DNA of 64,000 nt from Brachionus manjavacas (taxonomy: Eukaryota > Rotifera > Eurotatoria > Ploima > Brachionidae), in assembly GCA_019054805.1 (NCBI GenBank), contig JAHQIY010000014.1, positions 1,240,001 through 1,304,000 on the forward strand, given 5' to 3'. Position numbers and translations under genes: made by a program. The notes under the pieces are model-generated. The model saw only the letters and a program-made list of their open reading frames with translations. It did no database searches and had not been told where the DNA came from. How positions within the stretch are numbered: the first letter of the stretch is position 1; every line of letters begins with the position of its first letter. Shown in pieces: positions 55,694-64,000 of the stretch.

Positions 55694-55709
55694 GGTTGCC
55701 ATGGCAACC
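55694..55709. promoter_or_regulatory. X-box palindrome 3 (RFX-type site)
   Basis: A second perfect GGTTGCCATGGCAACC, 132 bases after site 2. Flanks of the three sites differ, so they are not copies of a longer repeat. Confidence 0.6.
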
Positions 55710-57121
55710 AGTGTTGTAATTTGTTCAATTTCCAGCTTGATATAAAAATGGTGATCGCAATTTTATCTAATAAATATTTGATATTAGCTGTGTTTTTTGT
55801 CTCTCAATTAAACACCTGACATACACAGTTGAAACATTCGGCTAAAATCAAACAAAAATAGTTTCAAGTTACAAAGAGACAACATGATTCACGTGTTTCC
55901 AATTGATAGTATTGTGTTAGTTCGTAGTTTTGTTCAAATAATAACATTGGGTATCAAAATTGATACCTAGCTGTCGTTTGATATCCAACACAACCAGTGT
56001 TTTTATTTTGTTCTCTTTTTTGTCTACTGAGTGTTATTTATACAATTTACTATCAAGGGGTGCATTTAGCAAAAATAAAAATAAAAAAAAAGAAGAGATA
56101 AACGATAGTTTAATTGTGCCGGTTCTTCAGAAGCTAATTTGTTTTTAATAGGGATTTAAAAGCCAAACAATATTTCAAGCAGGATTATCTCAAGTTTACA
56201 AAGTGTATTTTATAATAATATTTTAATTGTTGTGTATGTGTGTGTGTGTTTAAGCAATTCGATCGCATTGATAATTCCAATTTCAAACAATACACGTTTA
56301 ATTGAAGTTCTTATCCAATTTAACCGAATTGGCCATTTCACTTGAATTGGATTCATTTTTTTTTCTCTCAGTTAACGCAGTTACAAAACAAAAACAAAAA
56401 AAATAATATTCAACTCTTTCACTTTGTGTATTTACGCTTGGCTGTGCTAGTCGGACTCTTCAATATTCATATTGTCCTGTTTTTGTTGACAATATATCAA
56501 GTTTTTTATTTGCATTTATTACAAAATGTGTTGGAACGAACAACCCATGTGGAAGACCAAAAGCGCCAAGCACTGAATCTTCGTTCGAAGTTGAAACATT
56601 AAAAACCGTCTCCATTTGTCTCTTTATTGGATTAGTATGACATAATCTTGTTTAATCTTGTTATCTCAACATGGATTGATGACAAAAAATTTTCCTAAAA
56701 TATTTTAAGGGATTTATTCTATTCCATTTTTCAATTAAATTTTAGTCCAATTAGTTCTAAAAACCCCACTGTTAATCAAAGAAAAAAAGTCCCTAGTATG
56801 TCTCTTTTACCGTGAAATTACTAGAATGTCACTATGCACTTTTTAAATTATATTTTATTTGTTTGAATCATCACAAATTGAATGACACTCAAACAATCGT
56901 TGTTGTTCTTGTTTCGCTTTATTTTTTTCAGTTTTAAAATTAAATTGAGATTATAATTAAGTATCATGTTATTCTCCTCTTTGGTTCCTAAACCAATATC
57001 AAATTATCTAATGTACTTTTTTTATGCACCCAATACTCTCCTTCTTGAGTTTTTTCAATTTCTTTAATTTGAATTGTATTCTAATAAGGCTATTTCGATG
57101 TTATATAAATTTAAACACTAA
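55710..57121. other. Intergenic region with a possible orphan exon
   Basis: Composition is fairly balanced. A (TG)n run lies at 56234-56250. The + frame ending at 56602 has no ATG but follows a good acceptor (TTTTTTTCTCTCAG, ending 56371) and encodes a 26-residue hydrophobic helix (LAVLVGLFNIHIV onward) and a charged tail ending RSKLKH; it may be the last exon of a small membrane protein whose first exon I cannot place. Confidence 0.3.
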
Positions 57122-57129
57122 TAAAAATA

Positions 57130-57500
57130 GTTGCCAGACGGACAATTTTGGCCGGCCAACTTCCGGTCCAAATCCGGCGGCCACAAAAACGGCCACGGAC
57201 CGCCATTTGGCCCGTCAGGCGGCTGAAATACGGCCAGAATAAAAAATTTTTAAATAAATTTTTTAATTTAAAAAAAAATATATTTATGTTTATGAAATAT
57301 ATTTTCAATACGAGATAGCTCAGTTGGTTAAGCACTTGTAAAAAAAAATTTTTTTGGGATAAAAAGGCTAGGGTTCTAATCCACAACAAGTTGATAATTT
57401 TTATTCTGGCCGTATTTTGGACCGGCAGCTTTTTGGGACGCCAATTTTGGCCGTCGGCCGGTTCAAATGGCGGTCCATGCCCGTTGCTCGGCGCCCAACA
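57130..57500. mobile_element. GC-rich inverted-repeat element with a tRNA-like core
   Basis: Two GC-rich arms (about 57130-57245 and 57405-57500) are imperfect inverted repeats: GGACCGCCATTTG and AATACGGCCAGAATAAAAA in the left arm occur as complements in reverse order in the right arm; the right copy has about 20 extra bases. Between them is an AT-rich core with TAGCTCAGTTGG (57316-57327), a perfect tRNA A box, and GGTTCTAATCC (57372-57382), a near-perfect B box. The cloverleaf does not form (no matching acceptor stem), so it is tRNA-derived, not a tRNA. AACACTAA flanks both sides (57114-57121 and 57497-57504) and may be a target-site duplication. The GC content stands out strongly from its surroundings. 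Confidence 0.65.
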
Positions 57501-57644
57501 CTAAATTAAATTTTAAAGAGATGAAATCGAATTAGTCTTTTGAACACAAATTCAAAATTGAATAAAAAATTGAAAGATTTTTCGAATAACAGTATAGTAG
57601 AATTAAATTTTGAATATATTAAGTTAAGTTTGAATTGGTAAATG

Positions 57645-57715
57645 TATCCAATGTTGAAATAACATCGAAAAAATGCGATGTTTTAAATATTTTTTTCAGT
57701 TTCAAAAAAAAATAA
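57645..57715. repeat. Dispersed repeat, copy 1
   Basis: AATGTATCCAATGTTGAAAT, then GCGATGTTTTAAATATTTTT and TCAGTTTCAAAAAAAA, nearly matches 59329-59405. The family is not identified. Confidence 0.7.
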
Positions 57716-58195
57716 TTTTAAGTTAATATTGCAAGCATGAAAAAAAGGATATTATTTTTTGTCTAAAAAAACTATCTACGCTCTGTTTTCCATTATTTTA
57801 TAAATTACAGTGCCGATTTGACACGAGGATTTCGGGGAATTTTATGTCAAATTTCGTAAATTTACATGAGAACAAAAAAGCAAAATTTTCAAAATTTTTA
57901 TTATTTTCTAATAAATTTTTAAAAAAGCAGTTTCTATTTTTTACGTACCAGACTTATTTTTAAGTCACAAGTCTTAATTTGAGTCAAGTCAATGATTTAA
58001 TAAATCCATATTTGATACCAGTAGTTGCTTCCAAATTCCTGGCCGTTAATCTTGACCTACGTGGCCTGTAAATGTAACCAGATTTGGAAAAAAATTCTTT
58101 CAACTTGCCCAGATGAAGCGGATATTGATAAACATTTTTGTGCAAGTCATAACTTTTTAGTAATTAATAAGATTGCAAAATTTTAATTTAATATC

Positions 58196-58312
58196 AAGGT
58201 TAAAGCGCCTGCTCACTCTCCAGATCTAAACCCAATAGATATGGTTTGGAATAAATTGAAAAGATTTATTAAAGCAAATGATCCTCAAAATGATGAAGAA
58301 TTAGCTTGTTAA
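58196..58312 (+). pseudogene. Tc1/mariner-type transposase C-terminal fragment
   Basis: The frame reads KVKAPAHSPDLNPIDMVWNK then LKRFIKANDPQNDEELAC before a stop. SPDLNPI..W..LKR is the hallmark around the last catalytic acidic residue of Tc1/mariner DDE/D transposases. About 100 bases upstream in a broken frame resemble the preceding part (DADIDKHFCASHNF). Clearly a relic. Confidence 0.8.
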
Positions 58313-58736
58313 ATTTTCGAATAAATACTTATTTTTTATCATAGTTTACCTGAATTTACTTAAAAATTAGTGAAAAAAAAATAGTAAAAAAAGTAACTTT
58401 TGGTAAAAATATAAACAAATAATTAGAAATTTTTTTTTCAAATTTTTTTAGAAAATAATAAAAAATTCAAAAAATTGAGCTTTTTTGGCCTTTTCATTTT
58501 TCCCAGTTTTTGTAAATATGCATCAAACGAACGTCAATTTTTAAAAGAAAAAAACCAAGTTTTTCGGTTATTGTCGGCTAGATGAACTATGGTTCATCTT
58601 TTACTGGAACTATTCTTGTTCTCAGATTTTAGTAGAGAGGGCACTTGGGTATTATGGATAGTTGAAAGGGTAATACCATGTCAACTAGATCAGAGCAAAT
58701 GCTATTTCTAAAACTTCTTCAAATTAAAAATAAAAC

Positions 58737-59240
58737 AAAATTTTTTTTATTATTTATTTGATTGTCTATCTGTACCGAGCTAATGCTATTTCAGAATATA
58801 AAAAAATTAAAATAAAGCGATATTTTATTAAGTTTAGCCTTGAATTAATAATAATAAATAATTGTCCCTTTTATATCCTAGTGGATAATGGGGAGACGCT
58901 CATCTCCTTTTCATGTGCCTTTTTGAGCAACGGCTTCGATCTGACACAGAGGCTACTGCATCAAGTTGATCATCTACACTCCAATTATTACCCAGTCGAA
59001 ACTGGTCCCCTTATTTTAATGATGAAAGAGGTCTAAACATTCACCCGGTATTGAAGAGATATTTCGAAGATTTTTTCTACCCCAGCGGATTTTGAACCCT
59101 CGATCCTCTGCTTGCATGACTAACACGCAAACCATTTGGCTATACAGGCTTTTTAGCCTTGAATTACAGCACTATTTTAATCCATCCACCATTGAACTAA
59201 ATGTAAGTTTTGAGTCTAATGAGATTCCTAAGAATTTGAA
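58737..59240 (-). mobile_element. LINE remnant (reverse transcriptase piece plus 3' tail), split by a SINE
   Basis: On the minus strand, 59240-59152 reads FKFLGISLDSKLTFSSMVDG and CCNSRL, the post-palm part of a jockey/CR1-like reverse transcriptase. After the SINE (58848-59151) the LINE resumes at 58847 and passes to the 3' tail with TTAGCTCGGTACAGATAGAC and AAATAAATAA at about 58790-58745. The region between thumb and tail is deleted. Confidence 0.65.
58848..59151 (-). mobile_element. tRNA-derived SINE with 15-bp target-site duplication
   Basis: TTTAGCCTTGAATTA is present on both sides (58833-58847 and 59152-59166), the expected target-site duplication. Reading the minus strand, the head at 59149-59080 is tRNA-like: GCCTGTATAGCCAAATGG includes an A box and GGTTCAAAATCC a B box with one extra base. 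A body of about 200 bases follows with ATCTGACACAGAG (complement), and the element ends in an ATT-type simple tail (AATAATAATAAA on the + strand after the duplication). At about 304 bp, with pol III boxes, tail and duplication, it fits a SINE. Confidence 0.75.
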
Positions 59241-59328
59241 TCTTTCCTTTTTATTAAAATTAAATTAAAATTTAAACTTAACTTAAATTTGAGAAAGAAA
59301 ATGGTTTAATTTTTTGTGTTTGAATTAC

Positions 59329-59405
59329 AAAATGTAACCAATGTCAAAATAACGTTGAAAAAGTGCGATGTTTCAAATATTTTTCTCAGTTTCAAAAAAA
59401 AAATA
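59329..59405. repeat. Dispersed repeat, copy 2
   Basis: AATGTAACCAATGTCAAAAT, GTGCGATGTTTCAAATATTT and CTCAGTTTCAAAAAAAA match 57645-57715 with scattered differences, in direct orientation. Confidence 0.7.
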
Positions 59406-59769
59406 ATAAAATTCAAAAAAATATGTCAAAAAATATAAGTTTTACTTATATTTACTTTAATTCAAGGTAAATTGAAGTTTATGATCAAATGTAAATTTCA
59501 AATCAAAATTTTTAGTTTTTGAGTGACTGTTTTCAAAAAAAAAAGTCACTTTTCATCAATTTTTTAAATATTAAATCTTTAAATTTTATTAAACATGATT
59601 TGTTTTATCTTAAATTAGGAAGAAAATTATATAAATTTTTATCTGGAGCTAAATAAAATCTAAATCAATATTTTTAAATTCTGCTATACAAAATTTAACT
59701 TTGTTACGCAGTAATATATTTTAATTAATATCAAAATATCATTTAAAGCCAAAATTTGTACGCTCTAAT

Positions 59770-60212
59770 TTTATTTTATTTTATTTATTTTATTTAAAAA
59801 TATATACTAAGTCTCATAGACTCAGGTTGTAAAAAAAAAAAATAAAAAAAAAAAAAAAATTCTTTATATAAAAAGAAAAGTAAATTAAGTAAACGAATAA
59901 AAATTAATTATGTAATTAAGTAAAACCATTATTAAGTAAGCCAGCCAACACTCTAATTTTATCATACATTAGGCCATTTGTTGAGTCATTTAAAACGAAA
60001 TTAATTGAGTCAATTAACCCTTGATTTAGACATTCTGTGAGAGACTCTATCATTTTAATTGCTTTTACAACATCTATTGTACAGTCACTCAAGTTAATTT
60101 TTTTATTTACATTTTTCAGCTGCTCAAAAAGAGTTGCATTATCACTTCGTAATACTTTTTGACTATATATTATTTTTAATTCCTTATAAATTTGATGTGT
60201 AAATAAGTTCAT
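59770..60212 (-). pseudogene. Possible retroelement end: 98-codon frame and tail
   Basis: On the minus strand a frame from 60212 to 59916 starts MNLFTHQIYKELK and ends RVLAGLLNNGFT. It is followed by a poly-A stretch and CTGAGTCTATGAGACTTAGT with an A/T tail (59835-59770), which resembles a LINE 3' end. I do not recognise the protein; it is helical, with Lys, Asn and Leu dominant. It may be the end of an ORF in a non-LTR element or chance. Confidence 0.35.
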
Positions 60213-61911
60213 TTTTACTTGCTTGAACAGAAAAATTTTATGTTTTAGGTATAAACTCTCAATACTTTCAATCCTCAGACATTTAAACAGAGGCTTTGTT
60301 CTAATGTGGATTTTGAATTTGTCTTTTATTAAATCAATTAAAGATCAATTGGGAAAGAAAAATATTTTTTTTTTCTATAATTAAGATAATAAACATTTTG
60401 TGTTTAATTAAAAAAAATTAAAAAAAAAACTTTTTTCATCGTTATTATTTAGATTTTAATCAATTGAGTTTTGATCATGTGATCATGATCATGAACTTCA
60501 AGTTGGCTAAATGTTTACATGAAATAAAAATCTTGCTTTTTATTTGATTATTTTATTCGAATCTAATTTTCATTTGAAAGTCTGCTGATTAAAGTATCAA
60601 TTCGAATATACATATTCGATTTTATTATCACAATTTTATAATAATTCTTCGTACAAATTGCTTATTTATTTGGAAATTTTTATACCTTCTTATACTCAGA
60701 ACTTGAAAAAAAAAGCTCAAAAAAATAATAAACTTTTTTTATTCTTTATTAATTCATTTTAAATTAATTCATACTGTTTAAACCTAATATTATTCACACA
60801 GATTTCAATGGAGTCATAAATTCTATCATTTGATATTTATGCCATTTTTAAGGAATTTTTAAATTCAAAATTTTTTTTAAATTTGGTTTAAAAACTTACT
60901 TTGAAGTGTTTTGAGAGTAAAGCTAAATGGGATGAAAAGAAGTTTTGTGATGGAGATTGATTAGTCATTATGTTAACTATTTCGTAACAAGATATTTGAG
61001 GCAAAAATAGGAATCAAAACACACATGAGAAGATGTCGAAATACCATTAGAATTGATAAGACTTAAAAACACTCTTTTTTTTTGTTATTCATTTAATAAT
61101 TTAATTCAATAAAAAAAGCATCTATAGAGTAATTCATAGACATAATACTGTTAACCATGGTGTATGTCATTAATTGTGCCATTTATATTGTAATTCCATT
61201 AACTATTTGGCTCAAAATTTTCAATTAAATTCATATCTTGAGTCTCGTCATCCTTAATAATACCACAATTTAACCAACATTTTTTTATTGTTGCTACTGT
61301 AACATTTGACCAAGCTTGTCTAATATAATAGATAGCTTCTTTTATATCTGGTAAAAGTATCTCGTTTTTTGATTCGATTGACTGTAGGAAATCAAATTTT
61401 TTTTTTTAATTTGCTTTGAATGATCTAATAATACCAGCCAATTTAATATAAAACTAAAATCTAATTTTGCTCAAATTTGTATGAAATTCAAAAATTTTTT
61501 GCATAATTTTTGGTAATGTCTCAGTTTTCAAATGAAAATTATTACCTTTTAAATTTAATAAAAAACCTAATATTTGCTCAAAATAAAATGGAAATTAAAA
61601 GAAAATAATAAACGATAAAGTAAATAATAATTTACCTCAATTCTATACAATTATTTAATTGAAATGGAAAAAATAAATAAATTACTTAAAAAAATCTAAT
61701 TTCATTTAACAAAATGTTGTTTACAATTTTAAAATTGAAATGAAAGTTTTTTTTTTTTTTTTTTTTTTTAAATTTAACAATTGAAGCATTTTTGTACCTG
61801 AAAAAATACTATAAATCGTAAAATTACAAGTCAGATAATAGCACCAATGTATACTATCAAAAATTACCAATAGAAGTCCATTTTTTCCCTTACAGTTTCA
61901 TGAAAAAAAGC
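60213..61911. other. AT-rich intergenic region
   Basis: No gene supported. A run of about 28 T lies at 61748-61770. Only short low-complexity frames occur. Confidence 0.3.
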
Positions 61912-62310
61912 TCTTTTCATAAAAAAAACTTTTTTGATGCCACAATTATTTCTAAAGTTATAATATAATTTTTTCACCGGATTCTAAAATGCTTGATTTG
62001 AAAATTAGATATTATTTTGTAGAATTTTTATTGAAAGAATGGACACTCGAGAGATGCGAAAATCCTTTTTTGCTTTAAAAAGTGTAATCCTTAATAAAAA
62101 AATACTCTTTTTATCACTGATTTAACTTCACCTGTATAAATTTACTTTCAAAATAAATTTAAAGGTACAAATCTCTCTAGTGTCCAATATTTTAATAAAA
62201 ATACTATCAGATCTAATTTTCAAATCAAGCATTTTAGAATTCAGTGAAAAAATTATATTATAATTTTGGAAATAATTCTTGCATCAAAAAAGTTTTTATT
62301 AATAAGAAGT
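61912..62310. mobile_element. Inverted-repeat (foldback/MITE-like) element
   Basis: Arms of about 125 bases (61925-62060 and 62180-62297) are inverted: AAAACTTTTTTGATGC, AATATAATTTTTTCAC, CTAAAATGCTTGATTTGAAA and TTAGAT in the left arm occur as complements in reverse order in the right. ATGGACACTCGAGAGAT versus complement ATTGGACACTAGAGAGAT marks the inner ends. About 120 bases separate the arms; there is no coding frame. Confidence 0.85.
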
Positions 62311-62431
62311 TGTAATTTTAGTCACAAAAAAAATTCTAGCCGATTAACAGTATGTCTTATCTAGTTTCAATGAGCTGGTTAGAAAAATTTTATTTTTGAA
62401 TCTTAAGTTGTTCAAACATAACTCAATAGAG

Positions 62432-62500
62432 TTTTATTTATTTATTTGTAAATCTGTATCGAGCGTTAGCTCCTTCAAAGAAAAATAAAAATAAGATTAA
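62432..62500 (-). mobile_element. LINE 3'-tail fragment
   Basis: On the minus strand GGAGCTAACGCTCGATACAG followed by ATTTACAAATAAATAAA corresponds to the tail of the element at 62606-63121. Probably a severely 5'-truncated insertion. Confidence 0.6.
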
Positions 62501-62605
62501 ATCAAAATAAAATTTAAAAATAAAATAAGAATTAAAAAATATAGTTAAATAAATGAAATGAAATGTTTTTGAAAGGCAGTAAATTGACATAAAAGTTATT
62601 ATTTT

Positions 62606-63121
62606 TTATTTATTTGTTTTCTGTACCGAGCTAGGGCTCCTTTAGAATAAATTAAAAAATCAAAATCAAAAATTAAATTAAAGTTAATAAATTAAGATAA
62701 AAAAAAATCAAAATAAAGTAAATAAGCTAAAAAAGAAAAAAAAATGAAAGTCTAGAAGACATAGATTGTTACATGTGGCAAATGTTTACATAGTTCAGGT
62801 TTCAGGAAAAAAGGAGGAAATAGTAAAGTAGCAATTACACAATGGAGTTGGGTTAGATTCAATATATCTTGATTCGAAACTTTGTTTGTATTCATCCACT
62901 AGTCTTACAATCAATGGAATAGAATGACTCAGTCCTGTCCCAACATATCTCTCACTCATCTCAAAAAGCCGATTTGAGACTGTTAGTAATTTAAGTTTAT
63001 TAAAAGCTTCATAATGCACGATGTTGGAGGGAGTATCATATTTTAACTTAAGGATAGATCTTACTGCTGAATTCTGAATTGCTTGTAGTTTTTTGATATT
63101 ATTTTCTGAAAATGAATTCAA
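62606..63121 (-). pseudogene. LINE 3' end: reverse transcriptase C terminus and tail
   Basis: The minus frame 63121-62795 reads KKLQAIQNSAVRSILKLKYD, KLKLLTVSNRLFEMSERYVG, IPLIVRLVDEYKQ and TPLCNC before the stop. LQ.IQN.a.RsIl, L..l..RL.el..RY and the Cys-containing tail are the C terminus of jockey/CR1-like reverse transcriptases. About 190 bases of 3' UTR follow, ending with GGAGCCCTAGCTCGGTACAG and AAACAAATAAATAAA (62650-62606). The N-terminal part is lacking upstream, so this is a 5'-truncated copy. Confidence 0.8.
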
Positions 63122-63269
63122 GCAAGGAAAAGAATAGTCTAAAATCGATCAGACTAAAGATTTATATAAATTTCCTAGTGTGTTTTGAGTAAGACCTCAT
63201 TTTTTATTTGACAATAAAATTTTTGTCAATGTAATATGAAAGAAAATAAAAAAAAAGGTTTTAAATATG

Positions 63270-63492
63270 GTAAGGTTTTAGCTTCTTATTTTTGCAACGC
63301 TTTTGACATATTACGTGATCGGCCAATGCTCGCAACTTTACCAAGTCCTTTTTTACAGGCTTCTTTTGGAAATTCTGTAAGTTAACTTTCTCGATATGCA
63401 ATTCCTATGATGTGCTTGAACATGTAATGTTTAAACCACGATGGACCATCAAACCAACCATTCACCGAAGAACTTATCCACGTAGTCTCAAA
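63270..63492 (-). pseudogene. MULE transposase fragment
   Basis: On the minus strand from 63490: YFETTWISSSVNGWFDGPSW, then FKHYMFKHIIGIAYRES, a stop, and FPKEACKKGLGKV. YFE.TW...GWF.G is the phrase I know from the region after the DDE domain of MULE transposases. Short and broken by stops. Confidence 0.45.
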
Positions 63493-64000
63493 ATAGGAAG
63501 ACAATTATCAAATAATTAATTGTCATTTTTTTTTATTGGCAAGTATATTTTTTAAAGAGAAATTCCTTGTTAATAGCCTTAATTGAATAAAATTAAATTA
63601 AATTAAATTTAATTCAAAATTATTTATTTTAAGTTACAAATATTTAATATAATTGACAAGCATGTATTGACAAAACTGATTGAAATTTCTCTAAATTAAT
63701 TAATAGTGTCTCTCCATGCCTACAGCTTTTTAATCAGTTTTCATGAGATGGCAGAACATTGGAAGTGAGTTCATTTATTTAACAATTTTCTTGGGTGATC
63801 ATTTTTGTTTTCCAATTTAATAAAATTTTTCAAATGTTTATTTAAAAAAGAAGAATGCGCTTTAATTTTTTTTTAATTTTAATTTAAAATCAAATAAAAA
63901 TAAAATTTTAGAATTTTCAAAAAAAAAAAACAATTATTACTAGATAAATTATTTTTGTTTTCGTTGGATTAATAATAAAATTTTTTATTTAGTTTTTTTT
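63493..64000. other. AT-rich end of the window
   Basis: No feature recognised. Confidence 0.3.

Noticed and set aside
57316..57382. Functional tRNA gene
   Set aside because: A and B boxes are good, but there is no acceptor or T stem pairing and no normal anticodon arm.
59080..59149. Functional tRNA gene (minus)
   Set aside because: B box has an inserted base, acceptor ends do not pair, and the sequence is bounded by a target-site duplication together with a SINE body.

Overview
The window is strongly AT-rich animal nuclear DNA. The coding genes have small spliceosomal introns (mostly 50-70 nt, GT-AG), AATAAA poly(A) signals, and encode animal-type proteins: a secreted chitin-binding peritrophin, a DEG/ENaC channel, a D-type cyclin, ARH1, mitochondrial BCKDHB and eEF2. 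Most of the rest is debris of LINEs, a tRNA-derived SINE, Mutator-like (MULE) elements, MITE-like inverted repeats and satellites. A fused NAD(P)H glutamate synthase rules out a vertebrate. The combination (chitin-binding proteins, very small introns, extreme AT content, many APE-type LINE and MULE fragments) suggests a small invertebrate, possibly a rotifer-like gnathiferan, but the sequence alone does not fix the species.

Layout. 0.9-3.3 kb: four tandem genes on the + strand for small Cys-rich proteins, three with N-myristoylation-type starts. 4.4-5.3 kb: a decayed MULE with long terminal inverted repeats and a 59-bp near-perfect hairpin. 7.5-10.5 kb: a five-exon gene for a secreted protein with ten chitin-binding type-2 domains. 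10.9-13.3 kb: ARH1 (five exons) followed closely by a three-exon unknown gene. 14.7-20.9 kb: glutamate synthase in one exon. 22.2-23.0 kb: an alternating two-variant satellite. 23.6-24.8 kb: an intact gene that looks like the DNA-binding half of a MULE transposase without its catalytic domain. 27.2 kb: a Rossmann-like unknown. 29.7-31.0 kb: BCKDHB (minus, five exons). 34.0-35.5 kb: a DEG/ENaC channel. 36-38.8 kb: LINE fragments. 38.9-45.0 kb: eEF2 (minus, six exons). 46.4-47.4 kb: a decayed RTE-type LINE. 54.2-55.0 kb: cyclin D, followed by three RFX/X-box palindromes. 57-64 kb: transposon graveyard, including a SINE with a target-site duplication inserted in a LINE.

The strongest candidates for undescribed biology are (1) two 142-nt elements, identical over 133 nt, in two different introns of eEF2 and in the sense orientation, which fold as hairpin-H box-hairpin-ACA and so look like duplicated H/ACA snoRNA genes; (2) the tandem cluster of small lipid-anchor-type Cys-rich proteins; (3) the apparently domesticated MULE-derived DNA-binding protein; (4) the X-box palindromes downstream of cyclin D; and (5) a GC-rich inverted-repeat element that carries a tRNA-like pol III promoter in its core. 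All exon structures were built by hand from splice signals, reading frame and remembered family sequence, without transcript support.
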